A stretch of DNA of 64,000 bases, taken from Labrys miyagiensis. Lineage in GTDB: Bacteria; Pseudomonadota; Alphaproteobacteria; Rhizobiales; Labraceae. Where the stretch lies: NCBI RefSeq assembly GCF_030160835.1, contig NZ_BSPC01000066.1, forward strand, positions 62,001-126,000, given 5' to 3'. The notes under the pieces are model-generated. The model ran no database searches, was not told the origin of the DNA, and was given only the letters and a program-made list of their open reading frames with translations. This document shows positions 18,443 through 30,251 of the stretch, piece after piece. Every line of letters starts with the position of its first letter. Position 1 is the first letter of the stretch. A program made the translations under genes and the position numbers.

Positions 18443-19948
18443 TCACGCCTCCACATTCACCAGCCCCATCATGCCGAGATCCTCATGTTCGAGGATGTGG
18501 CAGTGATACATGCGCGGGCCCGGCAGGTCCTGGCGCAGCAGGATGCGCACCGTTTCGCCGCGCCGGACATTGACGGTATCCTTGAGCGCCCGGAAGGCGG
18601 GCTTGGTCACCTTACCCTCGCTCTCCCGCTCGACGATCTGGAACTGGGTGCCATGCAGGTGGAAGGGATGGTCCATGTCGGCCTGGTTGGCGATCTCCCA
18701 GAGCTCGACCTGCCCTGCCTTCGAGACGACGTCGACACGGTTCATGTGGAAGGCGGCGCCGTTGATCAGGAAGCCCATTTCCATGCCACCGGCGCCCATC
18801 GACATCGTCTCGGTGAAGACGAAGCGCCGGGTGACGGCCGGCGGGCCGAGGTCGGGGATGGGCCGGAGACGGCCGGGCAGGGGAGGCTGCGAGGGGCCTC
18901 GGTCCTCGGAGACCCGAACGGTCAGAAGATCCTTGCCGGCCTCCTCGGGCCGGTTCGGACCCATCCAGCCGCGGTCGTAACCGAGGGTGCGCAGGCTCAT
19001 GGTACCCGGCTTGTCGAAACGGGCGACGATCTCCAGCCGTTCCGCCGGCGCGAGGAAGAGTTCGTCGGCATCGGCGACGGGCGTTTCCAGCAGGCCGCCG
19101 TCGGAGCCGATCAGCGTGAGGCTGGCGCCGGCAAGCGACAGGCGCAGGAAGCGGGCATTGGTGGCGTTCAGCAAGCGGAAGCGTCGAAATTCGCCCACCG
19201 CCACGGTGAGCACGGGATTCTTCTGCCCGTTGACCAGCACATGGTCGCCGACACGCCCATTCATCAGGTCCGCCATGGTGCTCTCAGGCAGGGTGCCGTC
19301 GGCGGCAAGGCGGAGATCCGTAAAGACGAAGAGCGTGTCGCCATAGCTGGCGGGAATAGGATCGTCTTTTGCCTTGACCAGGAAGGCGCCGGCCAGGCCA
19401 CGATAGACTTGGCTGGCGGTCTTGCCGTGTGGATGAGGATGATACCAATAGGTTCCGGCGCTGCCCTTCGGCGGCTCGAAGCTATAGGTCTGCTCGGCGT
19501 CCGGCAGGACCGGGCTCACCGGATTGCCGTCCTGGTCGGCGGGCACGGGCAGGCCATGCCAATGGATGGTGCTCTCCTGGTCGGGCAGGCGGTTGCGGAA
19601 GGTGATGCTGACGCGGTCGCCCTCGAAGACCTCGATCACCGGCCCAGGGGTGATGCCGTTATAGGCGAGGATTGGCGTCTCCAGACCAGGCACGAAGCTG
19701 GTGCTGGCCGGTGCGGCCGTGAGCTCGGCCTCGAACACACCCGCTTGCTGCGAGCGGCTGGCGAGACGCGGCAGCTCGCGCAGAGGCGCACCTTCGGGAA
19801 GTGCCGGCGCCGCGGTGAGCGTTTGGTCGCCGCCGCCCATGTCCATGCCCGGCATGGCGTGCATGGAGTGATCAGGCTGCTGCGCGGCGACGGGCCGCAA
19901 CAGGGACAGCATCGCCGCTCCCGCCAGAAGAAAACTGCGCCGGTTCAT
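18443..19948 (-). CDS. multicopper oxidase, CueO/CopA-like
   Basis: A 501-residue exported oxidase. The start MNRRSFLLAGAAMLSLL is a Tat-type signal with RR; ATG 19948 has AGGAG about ten bases upstream, while the frame further upstream lacks coding character. A Met/His-rich segment (HSMHAMPGMDMGGGD) follows the signal and could bind Cu(I). All four copper motifs are present: IHWHG, WYHPHPHG, HPFHLHGTQF and MYHCHILEHEDLGMM, the last with the T1 Cys and axial Met. It probably oxidises Cu(I) or phenolics in the periplasm. No copper-resistance partner gene is adjacent. Confidence 0.92.
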   Translation of the reverse strand: MNRRSFLLAGAAMLSLLRPVAAQQPDHSMHAMPGMDMGGGDQTLTAAPALPEGAPLRELPRLASRSQQAGVFEAELTAAPASTSFVPGLETPILAYNGITPGPVIEVFEGDRVSITFRNRLPDQESTIHWHGLPVPADQDGNPVSPVLPDAEQTYSFEPPKGSAGTYWYHPHPHGKTASQVYRGLAGAFLVKAKDDPIPASYGDTLFVFTDLRLAADGTLPESTMADLMNGRVGDHVLVNGQKNPVLTVAVGEFRRFRLLNATNARFLRLSLAGASLTLIGSDGGLLETPVADADELFLAPAERLEIVARFDKPGTMSLRTLGYDRGWMGPNRPEEAGKDLLTVRVSEDRGPSQPPLPGRLRPIPDLGPPAVTRRFVFTETMSMGAGGMEMGFLINGAAFHMNRVDVVSKAGQVELWEIANQADMDHPFHLHGTQFQIVERESEGKVTKPAFRALKDTVNVRRGETVRILLRQDLPGPRMYHCHILEHEDLGMMGLVNVEA

Positions 19949-20218
19949 TCCCTGCATGCTCCTGCCTTGCACCTTGCCGATGCGGTCTCCCGCTTTGATT
20001 CCCGTGACGTTGCACCTTCCCATCATGGCAAGGTCAAGTGAACATTGCAGGACGGGCGAGGGAAGGCGGGCCATGCCGGCCAGGCGGGCAAGCCCTTGCT
20101 GCAAATGTGATATCGCCTCTGGACATGGCCCCTGACGAAGGGAATAACAACCTTCGTCCACGCTTCACGACGAGCGGGATTCGGCCATGGCCGTATCAAG
20201 GGTTCCGGGGGAAACGCG

Positions 20219-20386
20219 ATGAAATATATTCTCTTGCTGGTGCCATGCGTGCTGGCACTTCTGACGCCGCTTTACAACAGCATCGATCCCGTGCTGTTCG
20301 GCCTGCCATTCTTCTATTTGTATCTGCTCGCACTGGTGCCGATCTCATCGCTGTTCGTCTACCTCGCCTGGAAGGTGGAACGCTGA
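20219..20386 (+). CDS. DUF3311 small membrane protein
   Basis: A 55-residue frame below usual length cut-offs: MKYILLLVPCVLALLTPLYN begins it, with two hydrophobic segments around a short IDPVLFGLPFFY loop and the basic end WKVER. DUF3311 proteins are regularly encoded directly before SSS-family symporters and are thought to be auxiliary subunits. The stop overlaps the next gene's start (TGATG), and GGGGGAAACGCG gives a ribosome site. Confidence 0.88.
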   Translation: MKYILLLVPCVLALLTPLYNSIDPVLFGLPFFYLYLLALVPISSLFVYLAWKVER

Positions 20387-21933
20387 TGTTCGACAATTTG
20401 AACTGGACGGCAGCAGCAGTCTTCGTTTTCTTCTTCGCGGTGGTGACCATCATCGGTTTCGTGGCGGCGCGCTGGAAATCGGGGGATCTCAGCCAATTGC
20501 ATGAATGGGGCCTGGGCGGGCGTCGCTTCGGCGCCTGGATCACCTGGTTCCTGCTGGGCGGCGACCTCTACACCGCCTATACGGTGATCGCCGTGCCCGG
20601 CGTGATGTACGCCCTCGGCGCCTATGGCTTCTTCGCCGTCCCCTACACGATCCTGATCTATCCGCTGGTCTTCCTGATCATGCCGAAGCTGTGGAACGTC
20701 ACGCACCGGAACCACTATCTCACTGGCGCTGACTTCATCGCCGGGCGCTACGGCAATCGTTGGCTCGAACTGGCGGTGGCGTTCACCGGTATCCTGGCCA
20801 CCATGCCCTATATCGCGCTTCAGCTGGTGGGCATGGAGAAGGTGATCGGCGCTCTCGGCTTCAAGGCCGAAGGCATGGCTTCGCATGCCCCGCTGACCAT
20901 CGCCTTCATCATCCTGGCGCTCTACACCTATAAGAGCGGCCTGCGTGCGCCGGCCATGATCGCCTTCGTCAAGGACATCATGATCTACATCTTCGTCATC
21001 GCGGCGGTGATCGTGATTCCGGCCAAACTCGGCGGCTATGGCGCGGTCTTCGATGCCGCCAAGACGGCCTACGATGCCAAGATCGCCACGGCAGTTGCCG
21101 CCGGCAAGCCGGCGCCGGCGATCGGCCTGACCCTCGCACCGTCGCAGATCTGGATGTTCATCTCGCTCTCGGTCGGCTCGGCCATGGCGCTGTTCATGTA
21201 TCCGCACGCGATGACCGGCACCCTCTCGGCCTCGAGCCCCGATGTGATCCGCCGCAATGCGGTGACGCTGCCGGCCTATTCGCTGGTGCTGGGCCTGATC
21301 GCCCTGCTCGGCGTGATGGCGCTTGCCGCAGGGATCCAGACGGCCGATCCGCAGCAGGCTGTGCCGCTTCTCGTCTTGAAGATGTTCCCGGACTGGTTCG
21401 CCGGCTTCTGCTTCGCCGCCATCGCCATCGGCGCCCTGGTGCCGGCGGCGGTGATGTCGATCGGTGCGGCCAACACCTTCACCCGCAATGTCTGGAAGCC
21501 CTTCATCGAGCCGGATATCTCGCCCGAGAAGGAATCCTACCTCGCCAAGCTGATGTCGCTGATCGTCAAGGTCGGCGCCCTCGTCGTCATCATCTGGCTG
21601 CCGACGCAGTTCGCGCTCGACCTGCAATTGCTCGGCGGCGTCTGGATGATCCAGATCTTCCCTGCTGTCGTCGCCGGCCTCTATACGCGCTGGTTCAATG
21701 GCTGGGCCTTGCTGATCGGCTGGGCCGTGGGCATGCTGGTGGGCAGCTATCTGTCCTGGGGGCCGACCGCCCTCACGCCTGCTGTGTCGATCTATGGCAC
21801 CACCTTCTATATCGGCCTGGTCGCGGTGGTGCTCAATTTCGTCGTGTCGGTCGTGCTGACCATGGTGCTCGGTTCCACGGCATCGGACGAAACCGAGGCT
21901 TCCGACTATGAGGACGCTGCCGCCGTTCGCTGA
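20386..21933 (+). CDS. mctP: sodium:solute symporter, MctP-like monocarboxylate permease
   Basis: A 515-residue inner-membrane transporter of the SSS family with about 13 membrane segments. It starts at ATG 20386, directly coupled to the DUF3311 gene; the longer open frame from 20038 is not supported. Recognisable segments are WGLGGRRFGAWITWFLLGGD, TAYTVIAVPG, HNYLTGADFIAGRYG-like NHYLTGADFIAGRYG, and SIGAANTFTRN. Rhizobium MctP with its small partner imports lactate, pyruvate, propionate and alanine; similar use is likely here. Symbol is by resemblance. A terminator follows the stop. Confidence 0.85.
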   Translation: MFDNLNWTAAAVFVFFFAVVTIIGFVAARWKSGDLSQLHEWGLGGRRFGAWITWFLLGGDLYTAYTVIAVPGVMYALGAYGFFAVPYTILIYPLVFLIMPKLWNVTHRNHYLTGADFIAGRYGNRWLELAVAFTGILATMPYIALQLVGMEKVIGALGFKAEGMASHAPLTIAFIILALYTYKSGLRAPAMIAFVKDIMIYIFVIAAVIVIPAKLGGYGAVFDAAKTAYDAKIATAVAAGKPAPAIGLTLAPSQIWMFISLSVGSAMALFMYPHAMTGTLSASSPDVIRRNAVTLPAYSLVLGLIALLGVMALAAGIQTADPQQAVPLLVLKMFPDWFAGFCFAAIAIGALVPAAVMSIGAANTFTRNVWKPFIEPDISPEKESYLAKLMSLIVKVGALVVIIWLPTQFALDLQLLGGVWMIQIFPAVVAGLYTRWFNGWALLIGWAVGMLVGSYLSWGPTALTPAVSIYGTTFYIGLVAVVLNFVVSVVLTMVLGSTASDETEASDYEDAAAVR

Positions 21934-21951
21934 GGCGGTCTTATAACGAAG

Positions 21952-21978
21952 GGGCCCGGTGCTTGCGCCGGGCCCTTT
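21952..21978 (+). terminator. rho-independent terminator after the symporter gene
   Basis: A ten-base stem (GGGCCCGGTG pairing with CGCCGGGCCC, one wobble) has a CTTG loop and is followed by TTT. It is placed 18 bases after the stop codon. Confidence 0.75.
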
Positions 21979-22022
21979 GCATTGTGGAAGTTGGAGCGTT
22001 GCCCTTTCAGATGGAGGCGCAT

Positions 22023-22088
22023 CGTCATTCCGGCTGGAGCGTATCCTCACAAGCTCCGCTTGTGAGGATACAGTCGCCCGGAATGACG
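22023..22088. repeat. inverted repeat, GTCATTCCGG family
   Basis: Outer arms CGTCATTCCGG and its complement enclose a perfect 13-bp stem (GTATCCTCACAAG, five-base loop). Apart from this and the terminator at 21952, the 321-base gap before the aldo/keto reductase shows no gene. Confidence 0.85.
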
Positions 22089-22254
22089 CCGCGCGCCATT
22101 CTGATCGAATATCGTTCAATACAATCCACCGATGCGATGGTGCCGCTTTTGTCGGCAATGTGAACAAGCAATGGGTTGTAGGATGCCCTCTGGCGGGTCT
22201 AGTTTGTCGGACCATTCCCTCCCAGTTTGTCCCTTTCTACCCTTCGGAGCTGTT

Positions 22255-23283
<1,029 letters not shown>

Positions 23284-23371
23284 CGGCGGGTGGCGGGGCA
23301 CTCCCGCCCTTCCGTTTCCGGCGGCGATCGCTAAGCTCCTCATTGGAAGCGGTCGCCGGGGCTCAGCCTTT

Positions 23372-23698
23372 ATGAAATCCATCCTGTTCTACTGCCTGGC
23401 CGCGCTCGGCGAGATTGCCGGCAGCTATGTTTTCTGGGGCTGGTTGCGCCTCGGCAAGCCGGCCTGGTGGCTTCTTCCCGGCGTCGCGTCGCTGATCGTC
23501 TTCGCCGTGCTGCTGACGCGCATCGACAGCGATGCCGCGGGACGGGCCTATGCGGCCTATGGCGGCATCTACATCGCCGCCTCGCTGCTCTGGCTCTGGC
23601 GGGTGGAGGGCGTGCGGCCGGATGCGTGGGACTTGGCTGGCGCGGCCCTGTGCCTCGCGGGCATGGCCGTCATATTGTTCGCGCCGCATCGGGCATAG
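23372..23698 (+). CDS. YnfA family (UPF0060) membrane protein
   Basis: A 108-residue, four-helix inner-membrane protein. The family signature [20 protein letters not shown] and [20 protein letters not shown] are both clear. YnfA resembles small multidrug resistance (SMR) proteins in size and topology, and E. coli/Shigella YnfA has been reported as a drug efflux protein. It lies 88 bases after the aldo/keto reductase and ends at a palindromic repeat that may stop transcription. Confidence 0.93.
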   Translation: MKSILFYCLAALGEIAGSYVFWGWLRLGKPAWWLLPGVASLIVFAVLLTRIDSDAAGRAYAAYGGIYIAASLLWLWRVEGVRPDAWDLAGAALCLAGMAVILFAPHRA

Positions 23699-23784
23699 CT
23701 GGGAGCGCGGACGTCCTAGTCCGCTCTTGGAACCGATGTGCTTTACGACAGAGGAAGAGCGGACGAGGACGTCCGCGCTCCCAG
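23699..23784. repeat. REPIN-like inverted repeat, GCGGACGTCC family
   Basis: The 30-base arms 23699-23728 and 23755-23784 are complementary with one mismatch; each arm is itself a hairpin (GCGGACgtcctaGTCCGC). Related elements are at 54513-54592 and 62143-62272. It separates the convergent YnfA and permease genes and may act as a bidirectional terminator. Confidence 0.88.
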
Positions 23785-23800
23785 CGGCCGGCGCTCCCTG

Positions 23801-24790
23801 CTACGTCCTCATCCTCGCCGAGCGCCCATACAGCAGCAGCATGGCGACGATCGTCGCGCCGTAGATTACCTGCCGGCCGGCTTCCGGCATCTGGACGATG
23901 GCGAGAATGGATTGCAGCAGCGTGATCAGGATCACGCCGGCCACCGTGCCGAGATAGGTGCCACGCCCACCCAGGATCGAGGTGCCGCCGAGCACCACGG
24001 CGGCGATGGCGGGCAGGAGATAGGGATCGCCCATGCCCTGGTACGCCTTGGTGGAATAGCCCGCCAGCAGCACGCCGCCGAAAGCCGACAGCGCGCCGGA
24101 GATCACGAAGGCCAGCACCACGATGCGACGCGTGTGCACGCCCGAGAGATAGGCGGCCCGCTCGCGGTTGCCGATGGCATAGAGCGCACGGCCGAAGGTG
24201 GTGCGCTTGAGGACGAAGACGGTGGCGGCGCCGATCAGCACCCAGATCCAGAGCGGATTGGGAATACCGCCGATCAGCCGGCCGGTGGCGAGGTCATGCA
24301 TCGAATCCGTCGACATGTCCTGCGGCGCCGCGCCGCCGGTGCGCACCACCATCAGGCCCTGCATTACCGCATTGGTGCCGAGGGTGAAGATCATCGAGGG
24401 CACCCGCAGATAGGCGACGCCGATGCCGTTGACCAGTCCGAACGCCATGCCGCTGAGAATGCCGACGGGAATGGCGAACACCGGGCCCCATGCGCCCCAG
24501 CCGGCCGCCGCCGTCGACATCATGGCGCCGATGGTGATCAGCCAGGGAATGGAGAGGTCGATCTGGCCGAGCAGGATCACCAGCATCATGCCGGTGGCGG
24601 CCATGGCCAGGAAGGAGCCGACCTGGAGCTGCTGCAGGAGATATTCCGGCGAGAGGAAGCTCGAGGAATAGAGGCTGCCGACCAGAAGCAGCACGACGAT
24701 GCAGGCGAAGGCCGTGACGACGGCGAGGTCGACGCCTTGCAGGAAGGCGGGCAGGCGCGATGGGGGCTTGGAGGTGTCTTGCTGACTCAT
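23801..24790 (-). CDS. sugar ABC transporter permease, CUT2 family (second permease)
   Basis: A 329-residue inner-membrane permease of the RbsC/YjfF class with eight to ten hydrophobic segments. GTNAVMQGLMVVRTGG, YAIGNRERAAYLSGV and AAVVLGGTSILGGRGTYLGT are family stretches. It is the last gene of the leftward operon, four bases after the first permease. Two different permeases in one operon is the YtfT/YjfF-like arrangement, implying a heterodimeric channel. Substrate unknown. Confidence 0.9.
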   Translation of the reverse strand: MSQQDTSKPPSRLPAFLQGVDLAVVTAFACIVVLLLVGSLYSSSFLSPEYLLQQLQVGSFLAMAATGMMLVILLGQIDLSIPWLITIGAMMSTAAAGWGAWGPVFAIPVGILSGMAFGLVNGIGVAYLRVPSMIFTLGTNAVMQGLMVVRTGGAAPQDMSTDSMHDLATGRLIGGIPNPLWIWVLIGAATVFVLKRTTFGRALYAIGNRERAAYLSGVHTRRIVVLAFVISGALSAFGGVLLAGYSTKAYQGMGDPYLLPAIAAVVLGGTSILGGRGTYLGTVAGVILITLLQSILAIVQMPEAGRQVIYGATIVAMLLLYGRSARMRT

Positions 24791-24794
24791 CGCA

Positions 24795-25771
24795 TCACCC
24801 GAAGAGATCGAGACGGTTCTTGATCTGCAGGAGGCGGAAGGAGCCCATGCAGACGGCGATGAGCAGCACCACGCCGAGGAACAGCGGCTGCCAGAGCGGA
24901 TCGAGATCGAAGACGAAGAGGAGGTCGTTGATGGTGCGGAAGATCAGCGCCCCGAAGATGGCGCCCACCGCGCTGCCAGTGCCGCCGAACAGCGAGACGC
25001 CGCCCAGCACCACGGCGGCGATCGAATTCAGCGTATAGGTCGAGGCATTGGCGGAGGAGGCTTCGCCCGAATAGGTGAAGAAGGTCAGCATCAGCCCGCC
25101 CATGGCTGCGAACAGGCCCGACAGGACATAGGCCATGAACTTGGCCGTATTGGTCGGCACGCCCGACATGTAGGCGGCTACTTCCGAGGAGCCGACGGCA
25201 TAGACCGAGCGACCTAGCATCGAGCGGCGGAAGGGCACCCAGACCACCAGCATGACAGCGATCAGCACCAGGAGGCTCGCCGGCAAGCCGCCCCAGAGCT
25301 GGCCCGTCAGGGCGTCGGCGAGGTCGCCATTCACATCGCCGCCCGGGTCGGGGCGCAGCCAGAGCGCCAGGCCGAAATAGATGGCGCCGGTGGCGATGGT
25401 GGTGACGATCGGCTGCAGGCGGCCGAAGATCACGATGGCGCCGTTGATGGCTCCGCAGACGACGCCGGTGGCGAGTACTCCGAGGAGCCCGAGCCCGGTC
25501 ATGGCGGGCGAACCCACCACGATCCAGGAGGCCAGGCAGTTGGTGAGGATGAAGATGGTGCCAACGGAAAGGTCGATGCCGGCCGTCAGCACGACGAAGG
25601 TCTGCGCCACCGCGAGCAGGGCCAGCAGCACGCCCTTGTTGGCGGCCGTCTGCACCACATTGGCCGAGAAGCCCGCCTCGTGGTTGGCCGTGTAGATGGC
25701 AAACATCACCACGAAGACCAGGGCAGCCAGCAGCGTGCTCCTGTGTTCGGCAAATTTGTAGCGCCAGTCAC

Positions 25772-25775
<4 letters not shown>
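24795..25775 (-). CDS. sugar ABC transporter permease, CUT2 family (first permease)
   Basis: A 326-residue permease with the CUT2 landmarks FVVLTAGIDLSVGT, YAVGSSEVAAYMSGV and AAVVLGGVSLFGGTGSAVGA. GTG at 25775 overlaps the TGA of the ATPase gene (GTGA), so the genes are translationally coupled. It pairs with the downstream permease to form the membrane channel for a sugar-type substrate. Confidence 0.9.
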
Positions 25776-27325
<1,550 letters not shown>

Positions 27326-27404
27326 CAGGCGAACTCCGTACAGAACGAGTGAGTGTCCTCCCGGTAGGGGAAGAACGCGGCGGAAGAGACGGTCACGACC
27401 GAAG

Positions 27405-27594
27405 CTGGGACCGCAGGCGTCTCGCCCGCCTTTTCCTTGCCGGCACGCGCGGCGGTTCCAAGAGCAGGCGAGACGCCTGCGGTCCCAGGAGCGCCACGAC
27501 CGCCGCGCCCTTGTTCGGAGTGCCGGTCTTCAGACCGGCACGGAACCTGAGCCTTCTCAAGCAAGGCAGAATGGCGGTCGCAGACCGCCACTCC
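27405..27594. repeat. two inverted repeats between CUT2 binding-protein and ATPase genes
   Basis: The first has perfect 22-bp arms (27405-27426 and 27467-27488; GGGACCGCAGGCGTCTCGCC core), and the second has imperfect arms at 27517-27540 and 27571-27594 (TGCCGGTCTTCAGACCGGCA against TGGCGGTCGCAGACCGCCA). They lie within the transcription unit directly after the binding-protein gene. Confidence 0.88.
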
Positions 27595-27598
27595 ATCC

Positions 27599-28729
27599 CT
27601 ACTGCTCCGACTGCCCCATGATTTCCTGGGCCGTGAAGTTGATGCCGCAGGTTGGGAAAGCGTTGCCGACGAAGAAATTATCCGTCTGCTTGGAATAGAG
27701 GTTCTCGCCGTCCTTGAAGTCGGGATCTTCGACATGGGCGAGAGGCAGCTTGATCGCCTGCGGCACCACGTCGCCCTGCAGGGCGGTGATCGCCGTCTTG
27801 ATCGCCACGGCGACCTGCGCCGGTCCCGTACCGCCCGAGGCGCATTTCAGGCCCGCTCCAGCATTGGCGGCGCACAGCTTTCGGAAGCCGTTCTCGGTTT
27901 CCGCGCCGGCCGGCACGAAGGGGTGCTTGGCATCGATGAAAGCGCGCACCATGCCGGTGGAACCGCCCTGCGCGGTCATGCCGTCGAAGTGCTTGTGCAC
28001 GGCAATGGCATCGGCCGTGACTTTCTGGGCCGTGCCGTCATCCCATTTGCCGACGACCTCGACGGTGTTGAAGGGCTTGCCCGACGCCTTGAGAACCTCC
28101 TGGATGCCGTCGTGCCGGTCGGTATCGACGGAAGTCCCGGCCACGCCCCGCACTTCCAGGATGGTACCGCCATTGGGAACGTTCTGGACCAGCCATTTGC
28201 CCCAATATTCGCCCAGGCCCTTCTGGTCGACATTGACGTTGATGATATCCTCGCTGTCGACCGTGTTGTCGAAGGCGACAAGCACCACGCCGGCATTCTG
28301 GGCGCGCTTGATCACCGACTTGAAGGCGGTGGGGTTCTGGGCGTCGATAACCACGGCGTCATAGCCGGAATCGATGAAATTGTTCACCGCCGCGATCTGG
28401 GCGGCGATATCCTCGCCCGTCGAGACCACCTTGAATTCCTTGAGATTGGCCTTCACGTCCGCCTGATCGGCATAAGCCTTGGCCGTCTTGATCATCTGGA
28501 TGCGCCAGGTGTTGCCGATGAAGCCGTTGGCGAGCGCGATGCGATAGGGGCCCTTCTTGGCCGGGAACTTGAAGAACTTGGTCTTGTCGGTCCAGGGCAC
28601 GAAGCACGCGGCATCCTTGCTCGGCCCGGCGACGACCTCAGGGCCGGCGGCGGAGGCGGCGGCGGTGCCGAGCAGCAGCCCGGCCAGCGCGGTGCAGGCG
28701 AGTGAAAGTGTGGCGATAGAACGTTTCAT
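27599..28729 (-). CDS. CUT2 sugar ABC transporter substrate-binding protein
   Basis: A 376-residue periplasmic protein of the ribose-binding (type I PBP) class. ATG 28729 (MKRSIATLSLACTALAGLLL) starts a Sec signal, cleaved near ASAAGPE, with GGGAGC upstream; upstream codons are not credible. Family stretches are ALANGFIGNTWRIQMIKTAK, FIDSGYDAVVIDAQNP, LVAFDNTV and VRGVAGTSVDTDRHDG. Three Cys in the C-terminal half (CAANAG, KCASGG, CGINF) could form disulfides. It initiates a four-gene transporter unit with its own upstream control region; linkage to nagA suggests, but does not prove, an amino-sugar substrate. Confidence 0.9.
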   Translation of the reverse strand: MKRSIATLSLACTALAGLLLGTAAASAAGPEVVAGPSKDAACFVPWTDKTKFFKFPAKKGPYRIALANGFIGNTWRIQMIKTAKAYADQADVKANLKEFKVVSTGEDIAAQIAAVNNFIDSGYDAVVIDAQNPTAFKSVIKRAQNAGVVLVAFDNTVDSEDIINVNVDQKGLGEYWGKWLVQNVPNGGTILEVRGVAGTSVDTDRHDGIQEVLKASGKPFNTVEVVGKWDDGTAQKVTADAIAVHKHFDGMTAQGGSTGMVRAFIDAKHPFVPAGAETENGFRKLCAANAGAGLKCASGGTGPAQVAVAIKTAITALQGDVVPQAIKLPLAHVEDPDFKDGENLYSKQTDNFFVGNAFPTCGINFTAQEIMGQSEQ

Positions 28730-29102
28730 AGAAAGCTCCCTCGGTTTTGCACGGACAGATATCGTGCGATTCAGGCGTTTCCTGTTCCACCTTCCGGAGC
28801 TTCTTGTGCGGCCCTGCGGCAATGCCGCGTCGGGCCGGGATTGTCCGGTTCGGGTGAAGATCGGCAATCTGGATGACCGACGGCCTTAAGTTACGCCGCT
28901 TGTTCCAGCCTCTTGTCAATTGTCCGACTAATAAATGAAGAGCGCTTACATTTCAATGATTATAAGGGAGGTATCATGGTGTAGTTTCAGGATAACATTT
29001 GCCCCGACTGGGCCGCCGGAGTTGGGCCAAGCAACGCTGCCATGGCACGCATCGGCCTCGCACAACTTCGTGATCTGGCGCCCGAGCTTGGACTGGCAGG
29101 CG
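28730..29102 (-). promoter_or_regulatory. control region of the CUT2 transporter operon
   Basis: No gene is seen in these 373 bases. The AT-richer centre (28905-28975) carries, read on the minus strand, TTATAAT (about 28960), TGTAAGCGCTCTTCA (28936-28950, a LacI-type AGCGCT core), TAGTCGGACAA (FadR/GntR-like GTnnnAC) and TTGACA (about 28907). This suggests a regulated internal promoter between nagA and the transporter genes. Exact promoter boxes are uncertain. Confidence 0.45.
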
Positions 29103-30251
29103 TCAGCCCACCAGCTTACTGCCAGCGATCCACAAGCCCCTGGTCGCCAGTGCCTCGTCGAGATGGACGAGGTCGGCGCGAAAGCCCGGCGCCAGCCGGC
29201 CCCGGTGGCGGTCGAGCTTGAGGAACTGCGCGGGGTAGAGGCTTGCCATGCGCAGCACCTCGCCGAGATCGATGCCGAGATGGTCGACGCTGTAGCGCAC
29301 GGCATGGTCCATGGTGAGGTCGGAGCCCGCCAGCGTGCCGTTGTCGAGCGTCAGCGCGCCGTTGCGGCGGGTCACCTTGCGACCGTTGAGGTAGAAGACG
29401 TCCTTGGGGTCCCCGGCGGTCGGCATGGCGTCGCTGACCAGGAAGAGCCGGCCGGGCGCGCGTTTGGCCCTGAGCGCCAGGCTCAGCGTGCCGCGGTGCA
29501 CATGGTGGCCATCGGCGATGATGCCGGCCCACAGGCCGCCATGGTCGAGCGCCGCGCCAGTGACGCCGGGCTCGCGGTTCTGCAGAGGCGACATGGCGTT
29601 GAAGAGATGGGTGATGCCGGTAGCCCCCGCATCCGCCGCCGCCATCGCCGTGTCGTAATCGGCATCGGTATGGCCGAGGCTGACGATGACGCCGCCCTCG
29701 GCAAGCCGGCGGATCAGGCGGTTCGGCGCATTTTCCGGCGCGACTGTGAGTAGGATCGTCTCGATGCCGCAGCCGAGGATGAGATCGACATCCTCCTCCG
29801 TAAGCGGGCGGATCAGCGCCGGATCATGGGCGCCCTTGCGCGCCACGGAGAGATAGGGGCCCTCGAGATGGATGCCGGCTATGCCGGGCACGCCCTCGGT
29901 GATCGCGGCTTTCGCCGCTTCGATCGCCAGCTTCATCCCCTCGGGCTTATCGGTGATGTAGGTCGGCAGCAGGGCCGTCGAACCATGCTTGCGATGGGCG
30001 GCCGCGATGGCGCCGAGCGTGTCGACATCCGGCGTCTCATTGAACAGGCGCCCGCCGCCGCCATTGACCTGCGCATCGATGAAGCCCGGGGCGACCAGGC
30101 CTGACGGTAAGGTGGTAACGGCCGCGTGCGAGGGCACATCGGAACGCGGCACCACCGCCGCGATCGTCTCGCGCTCGATCAGCAGCGCATGATGATCGAG
30201 GAAGGTTTCGCCGTTGAACAGGCGCGGCGCGATGAGGGCTTCGAGGCTCAT
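29103..30251 (-). CDS. nagA: N-acetylglucosamine-6-phosphate deacetylase
   Basis: Removes acetate from GlcNAc-6-P to give glucosamine-6-P. The 382-residue amidohydrolase has GFIDAQVNGGGG, GIHLEGPYLS (metal Glu), SLGHTDADYD, ITHLFNAMSPLQNREPG and LVSDAMPTAG (catalytic Asp). I use ATG 30251, which shares one base with the upstream stop (TGATG), instead of the preceding TTG. It lies in a kinase-SIS-nagA operon. Its substrate is also what NanE at 11446 would produce. Confidence 0.95.
   Translation of the reverse strand: MSLEALIAPRLFNGETFLDHHALLIERETIAAVVPRSDVPSHAAVTTLPSGLVAPGFIDAQVNGGGGRLFNETPDVDTLGAIAAAHRKHGSTALLPTYITDKPEGMKLAIEAAKAAITEGVPGIAGIHLEGPYLSVARKGAHDPALIRPLTEEDVDLILGCGIETILLTVAPENAPNRLIRRLAEGGVIVSLGHTDADYDTAMAAADAGATGITHLFNAMSPLQNREPGVTGAALDHGGLWAGIIADGHHVHRGTLSLALRAKRAPGRLFLVSDAMPTAGDPKDVFYLNGRKVTRRNGALTLDNGTLAGSDLTMDHAVRYSVDHLGIDLGEVLRMASLYPAQFLKLDRHRGRLAPGFRADLVHLDEALATRGLWIAGSKLVG

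Noticed and set aside
20080-20110. Sigma-54 promoter before the DUF3311-mctP pair (GG-N10-GC)
   Set aside because: GGGCAAGCCCTTGC has the spacing but lacks the TGGCAC and TTGCA consensus; too weak to list.
20038-20385. N-terminal extension of the symporter back to 20038
   Set aside because: It would overlap the DUF3311 gene in another frame and has no hydrophobic or conserved sequence; the TGATG junction marks the true start.
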